Shown here in pieces: positions 11,801-23,159 of a DNA stretch of 64,000 nucleotides. Positions within the stretch are counted from its first letter, which is position 1. Every line of letters starts with the position of its first letter. Source of the stretch: Stratiolaelaps scimitus (lineage: Eukaryota; Arthropoda; Arachnida; Mesostigmata; Laelapidae); assembly GCA_019614645.1 (NCBI GenBank), contig JABWDB010000036.1, positions 2,972,001 through 3,036,000 of the forward strand, in the 5' to 3' direction. The notes below the pieces were generated by a model, which was not told where the DNA came from, made no database searches, and saw nothing but the letters and a program-made list of their open reading frames with translations. Both the position numbers and the translations under genes were made by a program.

Positions 11801-14800
11801 CGATCAAGCTCATCAAGCAAATTCGTTCAACAGGACTGATCAAACAAGAAGCATACAACCCCCTCCATCTCCTATTCGTCGAACCCATCAAGCGATCGAG
11901 ATTTAAACATGTCAAAAGTGTACCTATGCTGGTCCCGTTCAGCAGATTCTGCACATCAAATCGAACAACACAACCGAAGAATCACCCTGTCCGCCACAGG
12001 TAAATCGTCATCGACGAGGTAGCGGGCTAGATCCTCGGTCGCTTCAATGCAAAATACTCACCAGCCCGTAATCCATACAAAATGCCAATGACGCGTGTTA
12101 CTCGAATTGTAGCGTCACTGCTACGTTTACTTGAGGATTCACCAGAAATCTTTTTAGCCGACCCTTCCCAACGTATCGTTTTGTGCCAGGAGAGAGCGAA
12201 CCTATGATATAGTGGAAGCGTACGTCTCGCACCAATCTGTCAACGTTCGTCGACTGATAACGCGAGGGTATACGACGATATCGCCAAGGTTGTTCGAAAT
12301 AGCGCCCTGAAGCGGAACCACCAATAAAGAAGGAGTATACACGACGCTGGCTGCTCACATTGGAGTGATACAGAACGCTTATTTTAAGATGGGTACAACG
12401 AACTACAACGCGCTCAACTGCATCGATTATATCACCTATCACGCCCATACATGTCCTCAGTTTGCAGTCAGCAGCGTTGGACGACCTGGCTGTAAATAGC
12501 TAGATACACCAGATTCCGAGTTCCGCGACCTGGCGTCATATCGAGAGCTCGGACGTGCATAAACGAATAAAACCTGCGCAAAGGTCCTGTTTTAAGTCCG
12601 CACCGCCTGTAGCCTAAGCAGACCTATAATGTGCTTGTAGTAATGCCCACAGTGACGATGTAATGTCCCGAATCGTCGTATACGTTCTGTAGGCCGAGTC
12701 GTGCCAAGGTATGTCAGAAATCACTGATGCCATCATATTGAGTGGAGTGTGCTGTGCAGCACGATAGCGTACGCCCCTTCCCACAGATAGGCTTCCGCAC
12801 GGGTCAAATTGTCAACATGCGTCCTCCGAAAACCCATAAGATCGGAACCCTGGAACTCCCGCAAAACCCCAACACGTAGTGTCATACACTCGCGTATCTC
12901 TTGTTTGATTCCGAGGACACCGGAAACCGTAGTACGCACACAGTTACATGTCTGTGTACACAGTCACAAAACCTTTTCGAGAATTCCGTCGCAAATGCGA
13001 GTTGTGCCACAAATTGTTCACCACAGCAAATCATTCCGAGGGCATCACAACATGTTGAACGCCACTAATAAATCATAGGCCAGCTAATGTTACATAGCAG
13101 AGTTTGCTCAGTTTGCCGCTATGCAAACACAGACCCGAGGAGCGGTTAGCATTCGTTACGAGATGCTGAATGAACGGAGCGTGTCGTGGCGACGGCTATC
13201 CCTTTTTTACGAGTGTAGAACAATAGAACTTGGAGGACGAATATGCCAAACAATGGAGTGCTACCGGAGTCAACCTTTAACTGGACATTTTATAGTAGGA
13301 CCTTATATCCACAAGTATGAATAAGGCTACTGCTTCATTACTTAATTTCTTTATGGGCGAATTTGGCTTGGCACGACCAGTGTTCTCTCCAGCTTAGTGC
13401 CAATAGGTAGGAGAATATCGGGGGACTTGAGCAGGGCTCTCTCTCTCTCTCACGGGTTTGAGCGGGTGTGGCAAAGAGACTTGAAAGAAAGTCTCTTCTG
13501 ATATGGAACACTGTTGGGAAGATGATATTGCCCCAAAGAGCTTCTCCAAAATAGAGCCACTTTGCTGACAGTCTTAAGTTCTGCTCCTATTCGTGTGGTT
13601 GCGATATGAACGATATCTAGTAATTCACAAGCACTACGAAGTGTACAGTAGGCCATTGCAGCAGCAATGTTATACGTAACTTGTTCACGCAAAAGAACAT
13701 CCTCTCGCTATATGTGTAATAATACAGATATATATCTATATATATAGGCCATTACAGCAGCAATATATATATATATATATATATATACACTTTCTAGATA
13801 TCTGCTCTGATGGTAACGCCATACGGCCGTAATAATGATTCCCATGAGGGAGGGATGTTAACGATGGCACAAGTGTTTGATCATCCCCTGTTCCGTAGAT
13901 CCAGCTGGGAAGCATGCAACGCCAAGGAAGGTCAGACAACATCCGTCTCCCGAAGGTGTATGATTTGTATTACTGAAAGGTCGCTGCTACGTTGGCTAAC
14001 AATATAAGAGAACAAACGCAATAGCATATACAGACACCTCATTGTTACGAGAGTCAATATTTTGCCTATGATCCCACAGCAACCTTAATCACCAGCAGCA
14101 TTCACAGCAAACGAAGTCGCTGAGAGAGAGATGTTGCGTCTCGTACATAATTTGAGATGCTCGATTAGACACAGTGATGATCTTTGTAACTAGACGGAAC
14201 TAGTCGTTCGTTGTTCTTACTTTGTGTACTGCATCACTCTCCTTCACAGCACTGCTTCTAGACTATATGAGATGGTTAGTTGAATAAAAGCAGGAACTAT
14301 TCAAGTGGCCGTATTTATGATTGCTTCTCCCCTTTCCAACTTGCAACGCATGCTGATCCCTGAACCAACGCGCCGCCTGCGTAAGTTGCGCATTGCATAT
14401 GTGCGTATACTTAAATTCGCATAGAAGGAGAGTAAGAGTGGATCGCTGAGTGGAGCGGTTGAGTAATAAAAGCCACCCTTGAACTGGGCTCAACAACTCG
14501 GGGAATTCGAAATAATCTCCCACTAAAGCGAATATGATTTCGGCAGCGGCAGATCGGCTAGAATAGTTCAGAACAATTGCCACAATCATACCCAGGGGCT
14601 ATACGTCACCAAATCTCTAGCCAGGTTTCTATTATTAGATTTATTGTTTGATTGCGCCACCGGGCTGGGATGGCTCGACTCTGATAGTGCTCGAGGTGTA
14701 ACTAAAACCATCTCCACCTGGAAAAAAACCCGAATGCAAGCTCAAATTTAGCGATCCGCAACATCGTGTGACATGGAAATTTCCACCTCACCCAAAGTTG

Positions 14801-15540
14801 AGATTTCAGATCACTCTTGTAGTTACAATCGTAATAGCAGTAGCAGCAGCAGCAGAGCGACCCGTTGCTATACATATATATATATATATATACATACATG
14901 TGTGTTTACATATGTTTCTGTCGGGGCCACACGCTGCGAATATTTCTATAACCGTTACTTATTATTATTATTATCGTCAATATAAAGTCGAGTATCATCG
15001 TTCTCCCACCACAAGTCACCCTCCATTTGCCTTTGCTGAGACTGCAGACTTCTCCGCTCGACCGCAATAGCGATCCGCGATCTGTTCTCATAGATTATTT
15101 CTGCTGGTTTGCCGCTCATAGTATGACAGTCGCACGACCATCGTAACATGTGCAAAGAGGCCACACGTGCGCTCACACACAGCGCACAAATTGATTGACG
15201 TACATATTCTTGGCCACTAGTAGTTAGTGCACCCCGTTGATGAGAACTAATAAAGGGGGCATCGCTTTCGCGACGATTTTTTTCCACGGTTGTTTTTCGT
15301 TCCTTTCGGTTTCGGTATTAATTAGCGTAACAATAGCTAAAGGAAAATGCGAACACTCGAATCTAGCGGTTGATGATTCAATGGTTACCTGCCAAAAACC
15401 GTCACGTAAACGCGTGATCCGGACGATACTCCGAAATCGATGAACATCAGCTGGATTAATCGAGGCAAATTCCAAAATATATTGCTTCCTCCGCCACAAA
15501 TGTCCACTTAATCCACCCCGGAGAGGTCACACTTCGTTCT
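8850..15540. other. Long intergenic region without recognisable genes
   Basis: About 6.7 kb of mostly unique sequence of intermediate GC. Open frames such as 12098-12448 (-), 11010-11288 (-) and 14263-14589 (-) give no recognisable domain. Simple repeats occur at 13,441-13,450 (CT), 13,762-13,788 (TA) and 14,872-14,892 (TA). I see no tRNA, no intact transposon and no convincing exon. Confidence 0.45.
13762..13788. repeat. (TA)n microsatellite
   Basis: Uninterrupted TA repeat. The motif TAGGCCATTGCAGCAGCAAT at 13650-13669 recurs with one substitution at 13746-13765, immediately before the TA tract. Confidence 0.85.
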
Positions 15541-15556
15541 CGTCATAAATTCCACG

Positions 15557-15565
15557 GTATATAAA
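15557..15565 (+). promoter_or_regulatory. TATA-box candidate upstream of a GC-rich block
   Basis: GTATATAAA stands out in GC-balanced surroundings and sits at the left edge of the GC-rich, CAG-rich block. It could drive a plus-strand transcript starting near 15,590. No transcript evidence is available. Confidence 0.3.
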
Positions 15566-16778
15566 CAACCACACTGCCGAACGATCGTAGAGTTTATCTA
15601 TTACGCCGGTGACACTCGACAAAGCAGCAGCCGTAGTAATTATAGTTGTAGTTGCCGCAGCATGAGAAGGAGCCAGTCATCTGTCTGTTTCACGAGCCAA
15701 TGTCGAACGGGCCGTCGATACCCCAGATCATTAGTATTCCCCTTTGTAATTATTCTTATTCTTATTATTATTATTCTAATTACTTGTCTTAATACGAAAT
15801 CCTCACGACGATGACTTCTTCTCTTATTTTCATTATTACTAACATAATAGTAATCTGCTGTTGTTTACACGCAGGAGCCGACCGCCGGGGTGCCGCCGCC
15901 GTTCGATGGCCGCTGTCGTTACGATGCGGTTCGCTGGCCGGTTGTCGTGGTCACGAGCCTATTGACGGCTTCGCCATTTCATTCGGCTGAAATGCACGTA
16001 TTCACATATTATCACACTACGAACAGGCCGGCCAGCAGGCTTCCCGGTCTTCCCCCTGCCGAGCGGTAACTAGCACGAGTCGTTCACCGGTACCAATCCG
16101 TTCGCCGAAGCCGCTCGCAAGCCTACACCATAGAGACACACCAGCCGCTAGCCATTGCGATGCAGTAGTACCGCTCGTAGAGAGACCCCGACCGAGGGAC
16201 AACGGCTGATTGACTAGCTGGCTGGCTGACCGCTGCCGGGAACCGCCGCACAGCAGCAGATACGGTCACGGAGAAGGAGAGACACCCAGCGTCGTCACTC
16301 CACGCAGCAGCAGCAGCAGCCGCAGCAGCTTTTTAACACAGGCCCTGGAGGGGCAGTAACAGCAGCAGCAGCATCAGAGAAATGAAGGAAGCGTTCGACA
16401 ATAAGACCTGCCTTGCCTAACCTTGCTGCTTTAGCCCGGCTTGAAAAACGTGAGGACCTTGTCCGCCGGACGTTGTTCGGGACGTACGCACGAGTCAGCG
16501 AGAAATCAATCACTGACGAAGGGAATTTCGCACTCGGTGAACACTAACTGCTTGGTTACTCGACTGGTTGGCTGGTTGGTTGGTCGGCCGGCCGGCCGGC
16601 TGGCCACTTGATTAGCTGGTATTGGCTAGTGGTCGCGCTGCAAATCGAGGGCTAATCGATGCATTTTTCACTTGTCATAATATGGAACGGGATTAAGTGG
16701 TGGGCGAGAAATTGTCGGCAGTACGCGGCCTGCGATCTCGGATGAGGAGTAGATTTTCTCTTGAACATAGAGAGTGAA

Positions 16779-16805
16779 AAAGAGAGAGAGAGAGAGAGAC
16801 AGAGA
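16779..16805. repeat. (GA)n microsatellite
   Basis: GA dinucleotide tract with one interruption. Confidence 0.85.
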
Positions 16806-17989
16806 GGTATATATCGTAGGATTGCGCGACAATTATAGAATGCGAATGGCTGCTTTGATGGGATATGTTGCGAGGGGGGGTCGATTAACTCAGGCCAGAT
16901 CTTTCACATTTGTGCAAACTTGTCGCTATAATTATTGAGGGTTGTAGTTCTTTGTTATTGTTGTTGTTGTTGTCGCTGCTGCTGCTGCTGTCACCTCCTC
17001 TGCCGTTGTCGTCAATGCTCAGATAGTCATTACAGTCGATCGGCAAGTGAACGTTGTCAAACGAACTCCCACGACTCTGAGCTACCTGAGCAATCCGGAA
17101 CAGGCAAAAAAAAACAGCCTGATTTTATCGTGCCCTCTGTTTCTGCATGATTCCTTTGTTCGTTATTGTGCTCGGCTGACTGTGCAGCACCCTGTGCTAC
17201 CTGTCACTTGATAGTGTACACGGTGACTTGACTCTCTCGTTGGCTGGGTACCACTCACGTCGAGATATAGCACCGCCACCACCAGCACGGCCACCAGGTT
17301 CGCTGACAACCCGCCCGCCTATGCATGTACGAATGAATGAACACCTGTGCCCATTGTCACAATTTCCGACCTTCTTTTGTTTGTTTGTTTTTTGTTTTTA
17401 TTTTTGTTCGTTTGTTTGCTTGCTGGCTGCGCTAAAATTCGCCACAACAACAGCGCATCATGAAGATTCCCGCCACTTCAGGACCTTGAATACCTGACAA
17501 TCGGGTCGTGTCCACCTTGAAACAAAGGCAACAAACACCGGTGTCAGGGATCAGTTGCAGCAGCAGCAGCACTCCTTTCGGCAGTCGGTAGTTGTTGTTG
17601 TTGTTCTCGTCGTTGTCGTTACCGTAGTGGCAGTAGTTCCAACAGTAGCGGCGGCCACTTTCCGTCCTACCGCTGTCGAGCCACTGTGGCCAGCACCGCC
17701 TCTTCGGTACGCGCTAATCTTACTCGTAGTTGCCGATGAATGTGACCGGAGGACGGGAGCACCCGTACTCCACACACTCGTTCGAGTGGTAGCCGCTTAA
17801 GCAGCAGCAGCAGCAGCGGCAGCCGTTGTAGACTCCAATGAGTAGCACACAGACACACACACACACCGTCAGTCAGTCAGGTCCACTCCCGCAGCGAACT
17901 GAAACCACCTCGCACTCAGGCCACTCACTCAATAGCACTCGACGCACGAGCCGCTGTAACAGCAGCAGCAGCAGAACACCAACAACACA

Positions 17990-18012
17990 GCAGCAGCAGC
18001 AGCAGCAGCAGT
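17990..18012. repeat. (CAG)n microsatellite
   Basis: Seven or more consecutive CAG units inside the GC-rich block; other short CAG runs lie nearby at 17,552-17,570, 17,800-17,820 and 17,961-17,975. Confidence 0.85.
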
Positions 18013-19139
18013 GGGCTCAGGCAACCAAGCAGCCAACCGACTAGCCGACCAAGCAAGCAACAAAGTACAACAAGCGCTCGGTGCTGCCTCCTGCTGCTGC
18101 CCCGAACAACAATAATAATACTACCACCACCACCACCACTACTACTACTAATGATAATAATAAATACAACGACGACTCCTGCTACTAGTACTACTACTGA
18201 TGCTGGTCGACGACGACGACGACGACAACGACAAAAACAACAACAACGACAAACTCTCGACGATAGACGGCAGACAGCGGCTTGGACGTACGGACAGACG
18301 AAGGACAACAACAACAACAACAACTAACACCAGAAGCAGCCGTCGCTGCTGCCGGCGGCCGCTGGCGTGACTACAGCACCAGGAGCAGCAGCGGCAGCGG
18401 GCCAAGCAGCGGTCGTCGTCAGCCGACACAGACGGCTGCGTGAGACAGGCGAGCTAACTGCCTGTGCCGGAAATCAACGAAAGAGGGGGGCGGGCGGGGG
18501 CGAGCAAACAGACAGACAGCAGCTTGTGCTGTCCGCCGCTGTAAGTGTTGTTACCGAACAACTTGAGCGTGAAATCGACACGCTGTCTCGTAGCATAGAC
18601 GGGGACAGGATTGCGAAACTGCAGCGGCGGGGCCATACGCGCCTTGCTGCTGCACCCTCGCCGCGCCGAGACGGGCCGTCATCAGGCAGTGAGTAGAGTC
18701 AGCGGCGCCTATCCACTGCTACCCCCTGTTTTTGTCTGTCTGTGTGACTGTCTAAGCGATGGACTCGACGGACGAGGACTTCCTATGCCACTCCCCGGTG
18801 CCTATGCTAACAACGCTATGCGCCCATTCGACGAATTATGAAAACAAACAGACATTGCAGACAGATGTACGCGTAAAGCCACACAAGCACGCACGGCCCC
18901 ACGGAAACCGATACAAGTACGAGCAGCTGATAGGGAGGTAGGCAGACGAACCACTTGCAGACGGAAATCGGCGCCGGAATAGCGGACGCACCTGACGGGC
19001 CGTCGGGTGCTGGCCTCCTCCGGTGAAAAGCTGTCTGCTCTTCTCTGCGCTACTCGCGCGTGTCGTTTTTCCCCGCGGCATCGGAGATGTTACCCGTGAT
19101 GGTGACTGAGGCGGCACCGTTGCACTGTCTATGGACACA

Positions 19140-19200
19140 GCGTGGATAAATAGATCGGTTCTGGGATGTGGGCCAGGTCGCGGGTTCAAATCTCAATCTC
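19140..19200 (+). repeat. tRNA-like B-box fragment (probable SINE remnant)
   Basis: GTCGCGGGTTCAAATCTCAA resembles a tRNA T-arm/B box, and preceding bases could be a decayed tRNA body. Stems do not pair well enough for a tRNA gene. Confidence 0.3.
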
Positions 19201-19507
19201 AAGGGTGTGGATGTTCATCCCAACTCTTCTCGTTTGGAGTTAAGCTTGGAGCAAATACCCGATGGAAAGCGGAAGATTGGGAAGCCCTCAGCAACGAACG
19301 AGCGTTGATATAGAGTTGAATTGTCGGGTGTGTTCGGATCAGCAAACTGAAGGACGAGAAAGAATATCGGACGCCTGCCTGTGCGAGTCGCGGTAGTATT
19401 TACATTCGGTCCTGCCAGACATGGAAAATACTTGGATTTCTTTATCATTTATCTTTATCTATGGGTTCCTGCCAAGTACGGCGTGGTTGACAAATAACGA
19501 GAAGGTG

Positions 19508-19588
19508 ACACCGACATGTCTTTCCAGTAATGTCCAAAGGCTTATTTATGTCCGAGGCCTGTCACATCTGAGGGTCAACTCAAACGAT
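19508..19588 (+). repeat. Interspersed repeat family C, copy 1 (diverged)
   Basis: Shares an ordered series of blocks with 20,128-20,212 and, inverted, with 51,720-51,800: CCGACAtGTC, AAAGG..TTA, GAGGcCTGTCA and TGAGGGTCAaCTC. It is the most diverged of the three copies. Confidence 0.6.
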
Positions 19589-20127
19589 GTTTACATTGTG
19601 TCCGGACGAGTTTTCGGACGATTAGCGAAAACTACTACTTTCCTTTATCCGGCAGGTGCCATTTGAAACGCCGGAACCTGACACAGACACAAAAATTCAA
19701 CAAAGAATACATTCAATATCGATCAAAATGATAACTGCCTACATAGTGGACAGCGAGAAGAGGCGCCATGACGTTGCATAGAAAGTTCCCACGAGACAGT
19801 GGCGTGGAACTCTAAAATTAGCAAAGCGAGTTCATTGACTCGCTCGCCTTGGTGGACGATAAAAGGAGAGCGAGACGATAAATATCAATAATCCTAATCT
19901 ATAATGGCACCATCGGCCGTCCCGCTCCACTCTAACCCACCAAATACGCGCGTTCACAATTAGCCCGTAGACGAAGGCGAACTCCATCGATGGCCGCCAG
20001 TCAAATTGAAAAATAGCAGCGTTTCAATTCAGCCTGCACAGATCAGTCGGTCATCTATTTTGCTGGTGTGCTCACAGATTCTTGCCAGGTACGAGTAAGG
20101 AAAAGAATAAGCAAAGGTGGCCCCGAC

Positions 20128-20212
20128 AGGTCCTCATAGTAATACCTAAAAGGTTAAGAGCTGAGGTCTGTCAGATAGGGGAACAGCTGAGGGTCAGCTC
20201 GAAAAACAGTTT
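20128..20212 (+). repeat. Interspersed repeat family C, copy 2
   Basis: Contains GGTCCTCATAGTAATACC and GGGGAACAGCTGAGGGTCAG, both recognisable in reverse complement at 51,720-51,800. In translation both copies show an IGEQLRVSS-like peptide, but frames are short, so this is more likely a non-coding repeat than a gene. Confidence 0.7.
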
Positions 20213-20238
20213 TTGGTGTGCTCACGTATGCCTCCGCC

Positions 20239-20331
20239 TCTGTCTGTTTACAGAGTTTTCCCCCTTGCCTGCTGCATTAGCCGCCAACGAAGACATCATG
20301 GAGGGACAAATCGTTTTGCAGATCCCAGATA

Positions 20332-20362
<31 letters not shown>

Positions 20363-20647
20363 CCCTGGGACTTGCATCAGAGCGTGACGTGCTCTCGAGA
20401 ACGCGAAAATGAATGCTCTTCATACTTCAAAACGTCTGTAAGCGCCCCTTAAATACAGACCCCGAAAACGGATCACAAACCCGATGTGTGATAGCGGGAG
20501 GACTTTGATATGAGCTACCACTATAGAAGAAAATGGAAACGGATTTGTCCCTAGCGCAGACGAGTGCTCTCCGAGTTGTGGTGATGTCGTCTTCGTTGGC
20601 GGCTAATGCAGAAGGCAAGGGGTGAAAACTCTGTGGACAAACAGAGC
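20239..20647. repeat. Diverged inverted repeat with a (TA)n tract in the loop
   Basis: The left arm (about 20,239-20,300) and right arm (about 20,581-20,647) are reverse complements over the block GCATTAGCCGCCAACGAAGA and its neighbours, with several mismatches and small indels. A (CT)n(TA)n tract lies at about 20,332-20,362 in the loop. Confidence 0.75.
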
Positions 20648-20749
20648 CAGTGTCTTCATCAATGTGAAATTAAGATGTGGAACATATATCGTTTATTCAA
20701 ACATACAGTAGGTCGGTATTTCTAGGGATTATGGGGGGGGGGGGTGAGG

Positions 20750-21115
20750 AGCGTAGCCACCTGCAGACCTATGTCCGACAGCCTATGTCACGATGCCACC
20801 TTTCACTCGAGTGAACAATACAAATTCAACAAGACGCTATAATAATTATTTTCCGAGCTATGATTAGTATCATTATTATTTTGGGCAGCTCGCATGACAC
20901 AGTATTCCTCTGTGATATCCGAACAAAACTTCCCATTTCAATCTACGCTAACTTCGCTGCTCAGACCGGACAACTTTAGCTATAGTATTGTATTATATTT
21001 CAATTTGTTTCATTTTTGTCCATGATAGCGTCTTGTTGAATTTGTATTGTTCACTCGAGTGAAAGGTGGCATCGTGACATAGGCTGTCGGACATAGGTCT
21101 GCAGGTGGCTACGCT
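20750..21115. repeat. Perfect 91-bp inverted repeat pair
   Basis: Arm 20,750-20,840 is the exact reverse complement of arm 21,025-21,115 by eye, with a 184-bp spacer. Key landmarks in both arms are GCGTCTTGTTGAATTTGTAT and CATAGGCTGTCGGACATAGG. A run of about 12 G lies just outside the left arm (20,733-20,744). Confidence 0.93.
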
Positions 21116-22980
21116 TCTCTGTTCAACAGGTGGCCGTAACATGTGGCCACTCCACCTAGAAATAGCCAAGGTATCCATTCACGATGATGGACGGTCTGTA
21201 AAGCGGTGCTTTTTTTCAGACCCCGTGGCCTTAAAATGTTTGTGGCGCCTGTACTACGTCAGCGGCTGCATTACCTACAACACAAATATCTCTACAAACT
21301 AGACGCTGGTTTCGAATTATTCGGAATAACATGAAGGCACGACAAACATAGGTGATGTATATTGTGCCCGAGATAGACCAAGTGGTAATGTGCAATAAAT
21401 CCTCGGGGATCATACTAATAACACACACAACATTATTCACTAATATGAATAAATAAGTTTTTTTTTATTAAAAAAGCGCGAACCGACGTAAACAGCCTTC
21501 TCTATCCGGAAGCGCTCACCTGTGTACTAGGTTGACTCCAGCGAACTTGGCGGACTTTTTTTCGCATGATCCCTGCGAATTTATTACACATTGAAATCTG
21601 GTCGATCTGGGCATTAAAAATCCAGCTAATGTTAATTCATGTTGTGGCTTTCTATTGTTCTCATTATGAAAAGTAATTATGATTGTGATTTTGAGAAAAT
21701 CATTTTATCCCTGAAGGGCCAAAATTGAAATCGCGATCTGTCTTTGACTGCTTGTTTGTCCAATACGCGAGTGCCGCTATACTGGGCGTTGTCTCGACTT
21801 GAATCTCGTGTGGGTCGATAGGGTTTCATTCTCGAGTATGCCTTTTACTGGCTTTTCGACGATCGGTTGGATTTTTCTTCTCCAGTTAGGTTTTTCCTTC
21901 TCCCCATAGACCATAATCATCGCATCGGCATATTGCTGTGTTATTTACATCCAGTAGCGGACGAGTGTCGTCTGCATCTTTCTGTAGCAGACGACCGACG
22001 CTGACGTTGTACATGACACCTATAAATAGCAATAATAACAAGAACGCAATGAAATATTGAGGCAGTCATATATGAAAAGGTTGTGGCTGATTCAGTTTCG
22101 ATGATTGGTGAGAAACTTCTTATACATATGCGTGCAATGTCACCGGGCTTAGACAACGTAACGACATTTATGGCGTGGGGCGGGCGCGACCAGCCTAGCA
22201 ATCAGTTCGGATCAGGCGATGCAGGATAGATAGCGACCTAAAGATATTAGGCATATATAGACTTGTCTTCAAGTCTGTCCTCGAAGTGTTTTATTTTTTG
22301 CCGATTAGTACAATGTGTTTGTGTACCCACAAACTAGAACCTTACCATTTGGGAGAGTTACTAAGGATTAGCCGGACATTTCTTTGAAATACAGGTTATT
22401 GTTCCGACAATAAAACACCGGAGTATAATTCTGAATATGTATGAATGCGCAAGTACCCTTGGCCAGAGAATCGCGCTGTGAAAACTTTGTCAAATAAGTG
22501 AGGAACATCTCTCGTGTTATAATTTGCGCTCTCGTTTCGATCTGCTCAAAGTCACTGTTAATCGTCGATACGAATCCGCCTGTCTAGTAACTATTCGTTA
22601 TGCGTTCCGACATTAGCCTAATAGTTCAAAACTGTACCTAATTATTTAGACCTGCCCCGGTTCTTGTCGGCGCACAGAGCCATACATCCTCCTCAGGGGA
22701 ATAACAATGGACCTGAGCCATCGGGCCAAGCAACACGGCTTAGATCGGTCCTTCATAGCTACGTTTTAGATCAGACAAAGGCTCACCCGAAACTCTAGCA
22801 GGTCAGAGCACAGCTACGATAAGCAATAAATAATACCTTAAGAGCTGGAATACGATCAGTGTTATAGGTATCGATGTAGCTTTCGCATAATTTTCATTAC
22901 TATTAATAATTTTATAAAAATTCGCCAAAAATAAAAAAAAATATCGTCTATACGACACGACCCAATTTACATATTAACCT
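21116..22980. other. Intergenic, nothing recognised
   Basis: No exon or recognisable repeat found. Open frames are under 90 codons with no known domain. Confidence 0.4.
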
Positions 22981-22987
22981 TTTTTTT

Positions 22988-23150
22988 GGGCTGACTCTCA
23001 GCCAACATTTGACGTCCACGCTACTGCTTTTAGCATTGCCTCGTAAGACGGGCCCCTAGATCCAAATGTGCAACGGTCGGGATCGAACCCGTGCGCTTAC
23101 GTGTCTCCCCTCCGATTGCGAGGCGCACACGAATGCACCACCGCGTCACT
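22988..23150 (-). repeat. tRNA-derived SINE, copy 1 (most complete)
   Basis: Read on the minus strand it starts with a tRNA-like head (A-box-like GACGCGGTGGTGCATTCG, then an anticodon-arm-like region, then a B box GCACGGGTTCGATCCC). It continues into a body containing GTTGCACATTTG and a 3' part ending in GTTGGCTGAGAGTCAGCCC. Two further copies occur at 41,823-41,990 and 49,293-49,439. Confidence 0.85.
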
Positions 23151-23159
23151 ATACCTGTC

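Larger units (their letters stand above)
15590..18700 (+). other. GC-rich, CAG/CAA/GTT-repeat block; possible non-coding first exon
   Basis: This block is much richer in GC and trinucleotide repeats than its flanks: CAG runs near 16,305-16,325, GTT/GCT near 16,950-16,990, CAG at 17,990-18,012, ACC/ACT near 18,120-18,150, GAC/CAA near 18,205-18,330. Frames are open on both strands only because of low complexity (poly-Gln, poly-Ser, poly-Val). A strong donor-like CCGCTGTAAGTG sits at about 18,537-18,548. The combination resembles a long 5' UTR exon of a regulated gene. Which coding exon it would join is unknown; the phosphatase at 31.8 kb is the next plus-strand gene. Confidence 0.35.

Noticed and set aside
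17838..18044. Poly-Gln protein-coding exon
   Set aside because: The CAG run is in a repeat-dense block open in several frames, with no conserved flanking domain.
23060..23150. Complete tRNA gene on the minus strand
   Set aside because: A and B boxes are present, but arms do not pair into a cloverleaf and the same sequence recurs with a SINE body.
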